A stretch of DNA of 52,361 bases from assembly GCA_040903745.1 (NCBI GenBank), contig JBBDUV010000024.1:1-52361 (forward strand), read 5' to 3'. Shown piece after piece: positions 1 to 8,868 of this stretch. Made by a program: the position numbers and the translations under genes. The number at the start of each line of letters is the position of its first letter. The first letter of the stretch is position 1. The DNA comes from M55B112 sp040903745. GTDB taxonomy: Bacteria > Bacteroidota > Bacteroidia > Bacteroidales > GCA-2748055. The notes under the pieces were generated by a model that was given only the letters and a program-made list of their open reading frames with translations, did no database searches and had not been told where the DNA came from.

Positions 1-1301
1 GGAATAAATGTCCCCTCCATCAGGTTCTTCCGCACGCCTTCATACGCCTTCTCCACGTTAAAATCTGTCAGCCCTTTCCTGTACCCGTCAATGAAAAGAG
101 CCGATGAATGAAATGCATTCATGCACATGTGGTTCCCATGAACCTGCGGGAAGGTTGGCATCCAGTCGCTCTGCTCGTACATTAGTGTATAGGAATTGAG
201 CATATCATTCTGCATTTCCGGATCCAGAATGGTCCTCAAAGGATGATGGGCCAGGTAGGTGTCCCATACCCAGTCGTCGACATAGAAGGGTCTGTCACTT
301 GAATGAACCTTACCATCATATCCGCTGTAATATTGTCCATATTCGTTAATATCAACCATGCGTTCATACGTGCGATACAGGGAGGAATAAAAAGTCCGCC
401 GCTGGGCCTCAGTTCCTCCTTCCACCTGAATCTGACCAACAGTTTCTTCCCAGATCTCCTTACCCCTGTCTGATAGTTGATCGAAGTTTACCTGGTCCAG
501 TTCTTTGTCAAAGTTCAATTTCGCCTGATCGGGGCTGATGTATGATACAGCATATTTTAAAAATACAGGGGAGTCAGCATGCGGAGGAATTTTTAATGCC
601 AGTCTGCCCCTTGAGAATTCCGTTTCAACATCACTCATCCTCTGTCCTGATTCGTCAATAAGTACTGCATAGATAAAGACACCCATCACCCGGGTTTCCG
701 AAAAGATCCCGCGGGTAGTATATTTAATTTTATCCATAAGACCAAGGCTCCCTTCGCCGAGCTCCTGCATAGTCATTTCTCCAGAGCCACTGACAAGAAG
801 GTTTCTGTTCTCATTTCCGGGATACTCAAATTTATAGATACCGCTCCTGGGTCCGGGAGCAAAACTCACCCTGATATCATCCTCAATCAGGTAGGTTGAA
901 TAATGCCACGGATGAACCTCCTCAAGATCGTGATCAATAATCATTTTTTTCTTCCAGGATGATGGACCCACATCGCCTGTAGTTACCTTTACCTGAAACA
1001 TTCCCCAGTTCCTGTGCGCATAAACATGCAAGGGAAAAGCTTCTATCTGGTCAGATAAATAATCCTGTTTCACTGGTATCATACGCAACATCTGATTGGG
1101 CAAATGGATGGTGGGATAAGTAGGTACCAGGAACTGTGACACATTGCCAATAGTAGGATCAATGTATACCGTGTTATCGTCTGCTGATGATAGTGATGAA
1201 CAGGATGTGATAAACAAACCCGCCATCAGACAGGCAATACCTGCGGCCTTTGCTGTGTAAGAATGAGCGCATGAATAAGTACGGATAAATGTTGAAATCA
1301 T
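1..1301 (-). CDS. GH92-family alpha-mannosidase-like lipoprotein (3' part outside window)
   Basis: The minus-strand frame stays open from an ATG at 1299-1301 to the window edge, giving about 433 residues, so the C-terminus is missing. The N-terminus is a lipoprotein signal ending in LFITSC, which predicts anchoring in the outer membrane or on the surface. The mature start YIDPTIGN and the block DDWVWDTYLAHHPLRTILDP followed by MLNSYTLMYEQSDWMPTFPQ and GNHMCMNAFHSSALFIDGY match glycoside hydrolase family 92, calcium-dependent alpha-mannosidases that trim host or fungal N-glycans and mannans. GH92 proteins are usually well over 700 residues, so the visible part is the N-terminal beta-sandwich and the start of the alpha/alpha barrel. 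The catalytic acids cannot be checked. The family assignment is fairly sure; the linkage specificity is not. Confidence 0.8.
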   Translation of the reverse strand, partial: MISTFIRTYSCAHSYTAKAAGIACLMAGLFITSCSSLSSADDNTVYIDPTIGNVSQFLVPTYPTIHLPNQMLRMIPVKQDYLSDQIEAFPLHVYAHRNWGMFQVKVTTGDVGPSSWKKKMIIDHDLEEVHPWHYSTYLIEDDIRVSFAPGPRSGIYKFEYPGNENRNLLVSGSGEMTMQELGEGSLGLMDKIKYTTRGIFSETRVMGVFIYAVLIDESGQRMSDVETEFSRGRLALKIPPHADSPVFLKYAVSYISPDQAKLNFDKELDQVNFDQLSDRGKEIWEETVGQIQVEGGTEAQRRTFYSSLYRTYERMVDINEYGQYYSGYDGKVHSSDRPFYVDDWVWDTYLAHHPLRTILDPEMQNDMLNSYTLMYEQSDWMPTFPQVHGNHMCMNAFHSSALFIDGYRKGLTDFNVEKAYEGVRKNLMEGTFI

Positions 1302-1504
1302 AATTTTAAAGAATTAGTTGCATTATACTAAAATATCGTTTAGATATCCCCCTGGGGGCCTGCTTTCTACTAAAGCAAAATCTTATCAGAAATATACAGC
1401 AGGGGGCATAATAAAGTATTAACAGAGTCTTAAAATCGGAAAAATTCAGTAACAAACAGCCAGGAGTCCAATAAATTTAGCCTATTTTTATAAAAACTTT
1501 TGTG
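1302..1504. other. Divergent intergenic region with small palindromes
   Basis: This 203-bp gap separates the GH92 gene (-) from the GlmU-family gene (+). It holds a short palindrome CCCCCTGGGGG at 1348-1358 and a hairpin with arms TGCTTT and AAAGCA at 1361-1366 and 1372-1377. I see no exact TAnnTTTG promoter element for either gene. A near match TATTTTTA lies about 20 bases before the plus-strand start. No small gene is visible. Confidence 0.4.
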
Positions 1505-2692
1505 ATGAACCTGATACTTTTTGACGATCAGTACCGTGATAATCTATTGCCGCTTACTTTCACAAAACCTGTTGCCGAACTGCGTATTGGTATACTTACA
1601 ATCCGCGAAAAATGGGAAAAACGGCTGGGATTAAAGGGCTCTTTCCTAACGCAGGACTACCTGCAAACCAAGTACACAACCAACATCGCAGATACGAACC
1701 TGCTGGTTAACAGCGCACTCCTCCCCGACCCAGCCGTTGTGGAAGCAATCAAACAACTGAAGAGCGGTCAGTCCCTCAAAAGAGAGAGCACCCTGCTGGC
1801 GCTAAATACTGGTTCCGGGGAATTTAACATCAACGATCCGGAGTGGATGGACAGGGCTGCCAATTTTCCTGAGGCAGTCTCCCTCATCGACTATCCGTGG
1901 AAGATCTTCACCCTTAATGGACAGGAGATCGCAGCAGACTATACCCTGCTCACCGCCGGACTCAAATCGGAGCCCCTTAGCGAAACCGTCAGCGTGCTGC
2001 ACCGCGAAAATGTATTCGTCGAGGAGGGCTTTTCAGGGGAATTTTTTACCCTGAACGCAACTTCCGGACCGATCTACCTGGGCAAAAGCAGTGAGATCAT
2101 GGAGGGATCGGTAATCCGGGGTCCGTTCGCCCTGGGTGAGCAGTCCACCATTAAACTGGCAGCAAAGATCTACGGTCCCACATCGATCGGACCCTACTGC
2201 AAAGCAGGAGGTGAGATCAACAACGCAGTGCTGCAGGCATACTCAAATAAGGGGCACGACGGCTTCCTCGGGAACGCTGTGCTGGGCGAGTGGTGCAACC
2301 TGGGGGCCGACACGAATAACTCCAATCTGAAGAACAACTACACGGAGGTGAAGGTGTGGAACTATCCTTCCAACAGGTTCATAAAAACCGGGTTACAGTT
2401 TTGCGGACTGATCATGGGCGATCACTCCAAAACAGGTATCAACACCATGCTGAACACCGGTACCGTGGTGGGTGTAAGTGCCAATATATTCGGACCAGGA
2501 TTCCCGAGGAACTTCATCCCCTCCTTTTCCTGGGGTGGGGCAGCCGGACTGAGCGATTATAAACTTGAAAAAGCTTTTGAAACGATGGAGGAGATGATGC
2601 ACAGAAGGGATGTAAAGCTGACAGAAACCGACAAGGATATTTTCAGACACATATTTAAAGAAACAGAGAAATACCGGCGATGGAATAATTAA
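1505..2692 (+). CDS. GlmU-family sugar-1-phosphate nucleotidyl/acetyltransferase-like protein
   Basis: The protein opens with MNLILFDDQYRDNLLPLTFT and then KPVAELRIGILTIREKWE, the signature of the Bacteroidota GlmU-like family (TIGR03991 type) proposed to make UDP-N-acetylglucosamine. The N-terminal half stands where the nucleotidyltransferase domain should be but lacks the classical glycine-rich GTRM loop. The C-terminal half, from about residue 185, has hexapeptide-type left-handed beta-helix repeats, including GHDGFLGNAVLGEWCNLGADT and GDHSKTGINT, whose histidine is a candidate acyltransfer residue. The ATG at 1505 is preferred over a GTG one codon upstream because the family begins MNLILFDD. 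At 394 residues it is normal for this family. glmM lies 4.6 kb away on the opposite strand, and the two would act in the same amino-sugar pathway. The exact substrate is inferred. Confidence 0.8.
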   Translation: MNLILFDDQYRDNLLPLTFTKPVAELRIGILTIREKWEKRLGLKGSFLTQDYLQTKYTTNIADTNLLVNSALLPDPAVVEAIKQLKSGQSLKRESTLLALNTGSGEFNINDPEWMDRAANFPEAVSLIDYPWKIFTLNGQEIAADYTLLTAGLKSEPLSETVSVLHRENVFVEEGFSGEFFTLNATSGPIYLGKSSEIMEGSVIRGPFALGEQSTIKLAAKIYGPTSIGPYCKAGGEINNAVLQAYSNKGHDGFLGNAVLGEWCNLGADTNNSNLKNNYTEVKVWNYPSNRFIKTGLQFCGLIMGDHSKTGINTMLNTGTVVGVSANIFGPGFPRNFIPSFSWGGAAGLSDYKLEKAFETMEEMMHRRDVKLTETDKDIFRHIFKETEKYRRWNN

Positions 2693-2829
2693 ACAGAGGG
2701 TTAACTAACATGCCACCCGGCAACCAACAATTCAGTCAGAGGCTGCAGCAGTACTTTCCGCAGCTTCACCTCTCATAGAATCATCTACCCTGTTAGCAAT
2801 TACCCCAGGAGCACCTGCAGTAGCTGCAC

Positions 2830-4314
2830 CTATCTTAGCAGAACCTCGTCAAAGTCCTCCTCCAGTTTCAGGTCTTGGACCCAGTCGTAGAGTGTCAGGA
2901 TCCGTAGACTATAGAAATAGTCCCAGTAGTTACGAAGTGCCTGCACGTATCCCCTGCGGGCCACATCCTTCTCCTCCAGCGCCACATTCAGGTCGAGCAC
3001 ATCGATCTTCCCTATCAGGAACCGCTGTTTGGTTACTTCGTACCGCTTCTCAGCGATCGTATCGGCCTTCGATGCAATCTGCAGTTGGTCGTCCTGCAGG
3101 TTGAACTGCATCACCTGGAGGAAAATCTGCTGTTCGAAATCACTGCGCGATTGGATCACGTTGGTTTTCACTACATCCTCAGCCGACTGCGCCATCCTGT
3201 ACCGCCCGCGTCCCAGTCCCCAGTCGAGAATCGGTATTTCAAACCCGATCCGCAACCGCTGTTGGTCCTCCGGATCCACATAGGCCCCACCGATATCATC
3301 CGCGTTCTTGCTCATCCCATAGAGTGCAAAAAGATTCGCCTGAACGCCTTTCTGCGACCGGGCCTGCGCCACGCTCTGCTCTGCCTCCAGGAGCCGCCGC
3401 TGCATCTCGAGCACCTCCGGATTGTTGGTGTTGGCCTCCTGCAACGCACGACCCAGGTCAATCTGTATACCGGGAATCTCATTGGGCACGATCAATTCAA
3501 TATCCACCATCTCACTGTACCCGAGGAATGAACGCAACCGGAACTTTTTTACCTCCAGGTCGATATTGGCTGCATTCAGTGCCGTCCCCGCGTTCAGGTA
3601 GCTCAGCTCCATCTGCAACAGCTCGTTTTCCGCGATGGTACCGAGGTTGTACCTTCCGGTGGCAATGTTATAGAGTGTGTCGTTATTCGCGTAATTCTTT
3701 TTTGCAATCTCCAAATTGATCTGTGCCAGAATCAGGTCAAAAAAATATCCTACCGCCCTGTTATTGACCTGCTCAAGCGTATGAATCAGCTCCTTCTTTG
3801 CCTCCTCGTATTTGGCCGGCTCGATTTTCTTCTCCCATTTAAAAGCATTGTACCCGTTAATTGGCTGACTGAATCCAATCGTGAAAGGATAGGCCAGGTA
3901 GCTCAGATCGGGATTGATCCCCAGGTTGTCGATCCGCTGCAGACTCGAATTGAGAAAGATATTTCCGCCGGTAAGACCCACATTTTGCGACAGCTGCATC
4001 TCCAGAGAGCTGTTCATCACCGAGCGGGAAACAAAATGCTCGGTTCCGTCGTCACGTGTAATTTTATCGATGGAACGGTTGATATCGGGGAGGGTGGAAT
4101 TGAGTGTTAGCGACGGAAGAAAACTTGCCCTGTAGGTGCGGTACTCCCAGTAACTGCTCCTGAACTGGTGCCGGGCCATGGTGGCCATAGGCGATTGGTC
4201 ACGTGCAACTTCCACAACATCTTCTAATGTAAGCTGCATCCGCAGGGTATCCTCCTGTGGGTATGCCAGCGAGGAAGCTGACAAAAACACAAACAAAAAT
4301 AAGAAGGGTCTCAT
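2830..4314 (-). CDS. TolC-family outer membrane efflux protein
   Basis: This 494-residue protein starts with a cleavable signal peptide (MRPFLFLFVFLSASSLAYPQ). It has the two-fold repeated coiled-coil and beta-strand architecture of the OEP family: long Gln/Glu/Ala-rich helices, the first half around residues 30-240 and the second around 290-470 (for example EMQRRLLEAEQSVAQARSQK). Such proteins form trimeric channels through the outer membrane and dock on a periplasmic adaptor. It is the last gene of a minus-strand set in the order adaptor, permease, TolC, with 140 bp between permease stop and this start, so it should be the exit duct of that exporter. The cargo is unknown. After its stop codon a short Ala-rich open stretch continues in another frame but lacks a start codon. 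Confidence 0.88.
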   Translation of the reverse strand: MRPFLFLFVFLSASSLAYPQEDTLRMQLTLEDVVEVARDQSPMATMARHQFRSSYWEYRTYRASFLPSLTLNSTLPDINRSIDKITRDDGTEHFVSRSVMNSSLEMQLSQNVGLTGGNIFLNSSLQRIDNLGINPDLSYLAYPFTIGFSQPINGYNAFKWEKKIEPAKYEEAKKELIHTLEQVNNRAVGYFFDLILAQINLEIAKKNYANNDTLYNIATGRYNLGTIAENELLQMELSYLNAGTALNAANIDLEVKKFRLRSFLGYSEMVDIELIVPNEIPGIQIDLGRALQEANTNNPEVLEMQRRLLEAEQSVAQARSQKGVQANLFALYGMSKNADDIGGAYVDPEDQQRLRIGFEIPILDWGLGRGRYRMAQSAEDVVKTNVIQSRSDFEQQIFLQVMQFNLQDDQLQIASKADTIAEKRYEVTKQRFLIGKIDVLDLNVALEEKDVARRGYVQALRNYWDYFYSLRILTLYDWVQDLKLEEDFDEVLLR

Positions 4315-4407
4315 GTATAAAATCTTTGTTTAAATACTTGATATATAATACAATAAATATCGTTTAAACTACGTGTGAGCTATTCGTCCTGCTTCGTTGG
4401 CCTCATC

Positions 4408-4427
4408 AGCTCGACTTCGTTCCGGTT
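4408..4427 (+). repeat. Short dispersed intergenic repeat, copy 1
   Basis: The 20-bp string at 4408-4427 in the permease-tolC gap resembles the 18-bp string at 29804-29821 downstream of nadC: 17 identical positions, one mismatch and two single-base gaps. Both lie in non-coding DNA. This is probably part of a small REP-like family, but only two copies are visible here. Confidence 0.35.
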
Positions 4428-4454
4428 TTTGCCGCGCAATTGAATTCGATTTTC

Positions 4455-5804
4455 CTATTCATACCTTAATGATTCAATCGGATCTCTTTCAGAGGCCCGT
4501 TTGGCAGGTGAATAACCAAAAATCACACCAACAGAAGCCGATACAAAAAATGCGATCAGTACACTCACCGGAGAGACGATGGTAAGTATATCGGCAAACC
4601 GCGTGATCATCGTTGAGGCGATCACCCCGAGCAACACACCGATGAGTCCGCCCGTTACACTAATCAGCACTGCCTCCGCCAGGAACTGCACCACGATATC
4701 CATCTTCTTGGCACCAATGGCCAGCCGTGTACCGATCTCCTTGATTCTCTCCATCACGGTGGCAAACATGATATTCATGATGCCAATCCCACCTACCAGC
4801 AGGGAGATACTGGCAATGGCACCCAATACGATATTAAAAATGTCCTTGGTACGCTGCTCCTGCTTTAGCAAAAGCTCGGGAACGGTGATCTCAAAGTCCT
4901 CCACTTCCTGGTGCCTGCGCAGCATCATACGGGCGAGAACATCGGTAGACGGATTTAATTGTTCAGACTCGGAAACCTGCACAATAATTCTGTCTAGCTG
5001 GTGGTAATTACCGGAAGTATTCTGGGTGGGCGTAGTGCTGACCCGGAACCAGCCTCTACGTTGCGTAGTGTTCTTTGCACGCATCGCCTGCAGCTCCCTG
5101 TTCTGAAACCTCATCAGCATGGTCTTTACAGGAACATAGATATTATCATTCATGACGTTCACTCCAATATTCTCAAATCTGGTAAGGTTTACATCGGTTT
5201 TCTCGATCACGCCAATTACCTTTAGCCAAACCCGGTCAAATTTGATATATTTCCCAATTGGATCCTCTTTTGAAAAGAATGTATTGCTAATATTGGCTCC
5301 AATCACACAAACCGGAACTCCATTTTCCTCCTGAAAATCATTGAAATAGACACCCTGTTCCAGCGGCAGGTTAAAGATATCGAAATATTCATTCGACACC
5401 CCGAATAGCTTGGCTGATTCCCTTTTACCATCTTTAACCACATTTGAATTCATCGCGATCTCAGGACTCACCTGCTTCAGGGTCGGTAGGACCTCCCTGA
5501 TCGCTTCCACATCGAGCAGGGTAAGTCCGGGCGAAAACTTTCTTTTCTCTTTGTTCTCCCCGTTGCCCTCCGATCCTTCGGACTCTGAAACTGTAACAAT
5601 CGGAGTGATCATAATATTGTTAACTCCCACCATTTTAATCTGTTCCAAAATCTCCTGTTGGGCACCCTTACCGATGGCCAACATGGTGATCACCGCAGCA
5701 ACACCGAATATAATTCCCAGTGCTGTAAGCAAACTCCGGAGCTGGTTGGCCATGATCGATTCAATGGCAATGACGATATCATGTAAATAGCGGCCCATCA
5801 TCAT
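4455..5804 (-). CDS. MacB/FtsX-type ABC transporter permease without its own ATPase domain
   Basis: The 449-residue protein has the MacB permease layout: an N-terminal transmembrane helix in RSLLTALGIIFGVAAVITMLA (near residues 22-42), a large periplasmic MacB_PCD domain (about 45-300), then three C-terminal helices in an FtsX domain (KDIFNIVLGAIASISLLVGGIGIMNIMF and onward). It ends DPIESLRYE, typical of the family. No Walker A, signature or Walker B motif is present, so ATP hydrolysis must come from a separate subunit. Its start codon overlaps the stop of the upstream adaptor (ATGA at 5801-5804), which indicates translational coupling. Three consecutive ATG codons make the exact start uncertain by two residues. 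It should work with the adaptor and the TolC protein to move a substrate from the periplasm or inner membrane outward. Confidence 0.88.
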   Translation of the reverse strand: MMMGRYLHDIVIAIESIMANQLRSLLTALGIIFGVAAVITMLAIGKGAQQEILEQIKMVGVNNIMITPIVTVSESEGSEGNGENKEKRKFSPGLTLLDVEAIREVLPTLKQVSPEIAMNSNVVKDGKRESAKLFGVSNEYFDIFNLPLEQGVYFNDFQEENGVPVCVIGANISNTFFSKEDPIGKYIKFDRVWLKVIGVIEKTDVNLTRFENIGVNVMNDNIYVPVKTMLMRFQNRELQAMRAKNTTQRRGWFRVSTTPTQNTSGNYHQLDRIIVQVSESEQLNPSTDVLARMMLRRHQEVEDFEITVPELLLKQEQRTKDIFNIVLGAIASISLLVGGIGIMNIMFATVMERIKEIGTRLAIGAKKMDIVVQFLAEAVLISVTGGLIGVLLGVIASTMITRFADILTIVSPVSVLIAFFVSASVGVIFGYSPAKRASERDPIESLRYE

Positions 5805-7159
5805 CTACTTTGATTGTTTCTCCTAATCTGTCGCTGAGGAGGACCATCTTTTTCTGTTTCCGGCTGCACCTGCTTCTTCTTTTTCTCCTCTGCCCTCTCC
5901 CTGATAATAGGCATAAGCTCAAGTCCTTCATAGCTATAGAGATCCGGCTCGTTGGGTGTAGACAGCAGCACTATGTCACCCTTCTTCAATCCTTGCTCAA
6001 TAATGATTGCGTTCTCATTGACCTCTCCTGTTACAACTACTTTCTTTACTCTGTTTCTTGTATACACATATGTAAGACTATCATTGGCGTGAAGCGCTTC
6101 CAGCGGAAGATAGTCCACTTCATCAAACACCTTAGTAATGATCCTGTTGCTGGTTGTCATGGATGGCCGCAATATCGAATCCCTCTCATTTAGCCTGATT
6201 CTCACCTCAAATACTTTGGCATCGGTATTGGGAAGCTGCTCTCCAATATTGGCCACAGCAATTACTTCACCTGTAAACTCCTTATCAGGAAAAGCGTCGA
6301 CACCAATCATCACTTTTTGACCAGATTGAACCTTGCTGATATCGATCTCATTCACATAGGTTTTAGAGATCATCGTAGAAAGATCCGGCAGCGTTGCAAC
6401 AGCCAGGTCCCATGGATTAATCTCCGAACCGACGGTCCTTTTCTCACCGTTCCATCCGCGCTTATAAATTACCATGCCAGGAGCCGGTGCCCTGATGTCA
6501 AATTGTTCCAGCACATCGATCATCTCCTGCAGCCGCCGCTGTTCCCTCATCAGATCCAGCTCCTCAGCCCTGATATCTCCCTGCGCCTGTCGTACCCGAA
6601 GTGCATAATTATCGTTCGCCTGCTCATAGGCCCTTTGAGCCTTTTCAAGGTTAATTTCTGCCTGCCGTATCGTAGCCGGAGGCTCAAATTTTGATTGATC
6701 CAGTGTGATCCTCGCCTCCTCCATGTTAAACTTCAGGTTAATCAGGTCATCCCGAAGCTTACGCAATTCAATCGTCGTATCCAGTTTAATACTCATGAGT
6801 GCAGTCTCCTGCTCCTCTATCTCATCCATTCTGTCCTTCAGTTCATTGTCTGCCTGCGAACGGTCGAGCGTCGCTACCCAGTCGCCCGAGTCAACTACCG
6901 TTCCTTCAGCAATCAGGTCCTGAATTTTTACATTGCTGATCCGCATGCTCCGGCTTCGCAATGAGGAGGGAGCATTGATCGCTGTTTCATTCAAAGCCTG
7001 CAGTTCACCTGTTACAACGACGGCTATTTCGAACCGCCCCCGTTCTAATTCAGTCTCCAACACAACTTCCTTCTCCTTGCCCGACAGGCCGGAGTAGATA
7101 AGTATACCGACCAAGACCACGGCAATGGCGATTGTAATGATTACATGTTTCCTTTTCAC
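5801..7159 (-). CDS. Periplasmic adaptor (HlyD/MacA-type membrane fusion protein)
   Basis: This 452-residue protein has one N-terminal membrane anchor (residues about 5-24, IITIAIAVVLVGILIYSGL). A first lipoyl half follows, then a long helical hairpin (about 100-215) rich in Glu, Gln and Arg, the second lipoyl half with FDIRAPAPGMVIYKRGWNGE, and beta-barrel and membrane-proximal domains. This is the order of MacA/HlyD adaptors that bridge an inner-membrane permease and TolC. A Lys/Glu/Gln-rich tail closes the protein. It is the first gene of the adaptor-permease-TolC set, starts 89 bp after glmM, and overlaps the permease start by 4 bp. No separate promoter was found, so co-transcription with glmM is possible. 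Confidence 0.87.
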   Translation of the reverse strand: MKRKHVIITIAIAVVLVGILIYSGLSGKEKEVVLETELERGRFEIAVVVTGELQALNETAINAPSSLRSRSMRISNVKIQDLIAEGTVVDSGDWVATLDRSQADNELKDRMDEIEEQETALMSIKLDTTIELRKLRDDLINLKFNMEEARITLDQSKFEPPATIRQAEINLEKAQRAYEQANDNYALRVRQAQGDIRAEELDLMREQRRLQEMIDVLEQFDIRAPAPGMVIYKRGWNGEKRTVGSEINPWDLAVATLPDLSTMISKTYVNEIDISKVQSGQKVMIGVDAFPDKEFTGEVIAVANIGEQLPNTDAKVFEVRIRLNERDSILRPSMTTSNRIITKVFDEVDYLPLEALHANDSLTYVYTRNRVKKVVVTGEVNENAIIIEQGLKKGDIVLLSTPNEPDLYSYEGLELMPIIRERAEEKKKKQVQPETEKDGPPQRQIRRNNQSR

Positions 7160-7248
7160 GCTTGCTGGTATTTATATAGATTTCTATACTTTCTGATTTT
7201 ATTGATTTACAATTGTTCCTGTAAAGCTTTTCCAATCCTGGCAAATGG

Positions 7249-8640
7249 TTAGACATTTTTGAAATTCTCCATATGATCCATCAGGTCATCGATCATCGAC
7301 TCAGCGTCTTCCTTTGTGACCGCCTCGGCATAGATTCTGATAATTGGTTCGGTATTCGATTTTCGAAGATGAACCCACCCGTTCTCCAAATCAATTTTCA
7401 ATCCGTCCACCCTGCTGGTTCGCTCACCGGCATAATGCCCCTCCATGGCGTCAAGCAGCCGGTCAATATCGATCCCACTGTCCAGCATTATCTTGTTCTT
7501 CACCATTTCATACGTGGGATAGTTTTTTCTCAATTCGCTGCATGCCCTGCCAGACGCTGCCAGGTGGCTCAGGAAGAGCGCAATACCTACAAGTGCATCC
7601 CTGCCGTAGTGGAGTTCCGGATAGATCACCCCGCCGTTCCCCTCACCGCCAATGATACAGTTCTCCTCCTTCATCTTTTCAACCACATTTACCTCTCCGA
7701 CAGCCGAAGCAAAATACTCTCCACCATGTTTCTCCGTTACATCACGCAAAGCACGCGAAGAAGATAAATTGGAGCAGGTGTGACCTGGAGTATGACTTAA
7801 TACATAATCGGCAACAGCCACCAATGTGTACTCCTCTCCGAACATGGAACCGTCTTCACACACAATCGCCAGCCTGTCAACATCGGGATCCACCACAAAG
7901 CCCACATCGGCTTTTTTCTCTTTCACCAGGGCCGAAATATCGTTCAGATTTTCAGGGAGGGGCTCCGGATTATGTGGAAACTCACCATTGGGTTCACAAT
8001 ACAGTTCAATCACCTCAATCACACCCAGTTGCATCAGCAACGGCTGCAGGATGATTCCCCCGACCGAATTTACACAGTCGATGGCAACACGAAAACCTGC
8101 CGACCTGATCTTCTCAACATCCACCAACGGCAGATCCAATACCTTTTGTATATGATAGTCGTCCATCCCGGTCTGATCCGACATCTCTCCAAGTGACTCA
8201 ACAGGACTGTATTCGAACGCGCCTTCTTTTGCCAGTTCAAGGATGGTCTCCCCTTCTGCAGCCGACAAAAACTCACCTTTGTCATTCAATAGTTTTAGTG
8301 CGTTCCACTGTTTCGGGTTGTGACTGGCGGTAAGGATGATACCGCCATCCGCCTGTAGCGCGGGAACTGCCATCTCAACGGTGGGTGTAGTGGCAAGTGA
8401 GATGTTGACCACATCCACTCCCATGCCGGCAAGGGCTCCGGACACAAGTTGCTCGACCATCGGTCCGGAAATGCGGGCATCGCGGCCCAGAACCACCTTT
8501 GGATTGTCTTTGCCGGTAGCTTTTTTTAACCATGCAGCGTATGCTGCAGCAAATCTCACTGTATCAACAGGGGTGAGGCCCTCACCTGCTTTCCCTCCTA
8601 TCGTTCCCCTGATTCCGGAAATCGATGTAATTAATGTCAT
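7249..8640 (-). CDS. glmM: Phosphoglucosamine mutase, archaeal-type GlmM
   Basis: GlmM interconverts glucosamine-6-phosphate and glucosamine-1-phosphate on the way to UDP-GlcNAc, in the cytoplasm. The 463-residue protein shows the full alpha-D-phosphohexomutase set. SGIRGTIG lies at about 8-15, and the active-site serine loop TASHNPKQWNALKLL has phosphoserine 106. The metal loop DPDVDR lies at 251-256, the sugar-binding loop GEGNGG at 332-337 and the phosphate-binding RKSNTEPIIRI at 426-436. The N-terminal form and the wording around Ser106 fit the archaeal/Bacteroidota GlmM type (TIGR03990) rather than E. coli GlmM. It has a long 5' leader carrying a dispersed repeat (8662-8700), and the exporter genes follow it on the same strand. 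A broader phosphohexomutase activity cannot be excluded. Confidence 0.92.
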   Translation of the reverse strand: MTLITSISGIRGTIGGKAGEGLTPVDTVRFAAAYAAWLKKATGKDNPKVVLGRDARISGPMVEQLVSGALAGMGVDVVNISLATTPTVEMAVPALQADGGIILTASHNPKQWNALKLLNDKGEFLSAAEGETILELAKEGAFEYSPVESLGEMSDQTGMDDYHIQKVLDLPLVDVEKIRSAGFRVAIDCVNSVGGIILQPLLMQLGVIEVIELYCEPNGEFPHNPEPLPENLNDISALVKEKKADVGFVVDPDVDRLAIVCEDGSMFGEEYTLVAVADYVLSHTPGHTCSNLSSSRALRDVTEKHGGEYFASAVGEVNVVEKMKEENCIIGGEGNGGVIYPELHYGRDALVGIALFLSHLAASGRACSELRKNYPTYEMVKNKIMLDSGIDIDRLLDAMEGHYAGERTSRVDGLKIDLENGWVHLRKSNTEPIIRIYAEAVTKEDAESMIDDLMDHMENFKNV

Positions 8641-8661
8641 ATAATTCTTATTGTTTTTGCG

Positions 8662-8700
8662 CCGCCGAAAAATCTTTCCTCAATGATGAGGGGTTCAGAT
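8662..8700 (-). repeat. 39-bp dispersed repeat in the glmM leader
   Basis: Read on the minus strand, 39 bases here align with 29757-29795 on the plus strand at 32 of 39 positions, including a perfect 17-mer. The minus-strand copy folds into a small hairpin with arms CCTCA and TGAGG around a TCAT loop. It sits in the untranslated leader of glmM, about 20-60 bases before the start codon. A shorter, less similar piece lies in the leader of the gene at 33469-35046. Confidence 0.55.
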
Positions 8701-8806
8701 ATTAGTATAATATGACTGCTCCAATTGCAAATGGTTTAATCTACACAACCTATAAACGAATAATAGAACAATTTCTTATTCTAAAGCATCTATTTTAAAG
8801 CTTAAA

Positions 8807-8814
8807 CAAAGATA
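8807..8814 (-). promoter_or_regulatory. Candidate -7 element for glmM
   Basis: The minus strand reads TATCTTTG, an exact match to the Bacteroidota primary-sigma -7 consensus TAnnTTTG. Transcription would start near 8800 and leave a leader of about 160 nt before glmM. No clear TTTG was found at the -33 position, so this is tentative. Confidence 0.4.
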
Positions 8815-8868
8815 ATGAGTCTCAGTAAGAAAACTATAAATTTTTAAGGTGGCTGGATCATAACGTCC

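Noticed and set aside
2710..2829. Short open stretches after the GlmU-family stop (22 codons, plus) and an Ala/Gly-rich open stretch after the tolC stop (minus)
   Set aside because: The first is too short and without motif. The second lacks a start codon and is preceded by a stop in its own frame, so it may be a remnant but cannot be called a gene.
7050..7256. 68-residue minus-strand frame overlapping the adaptor start
   Set aside because: It overlaps the adaptor's signal region in another frame and has no features of a protein.
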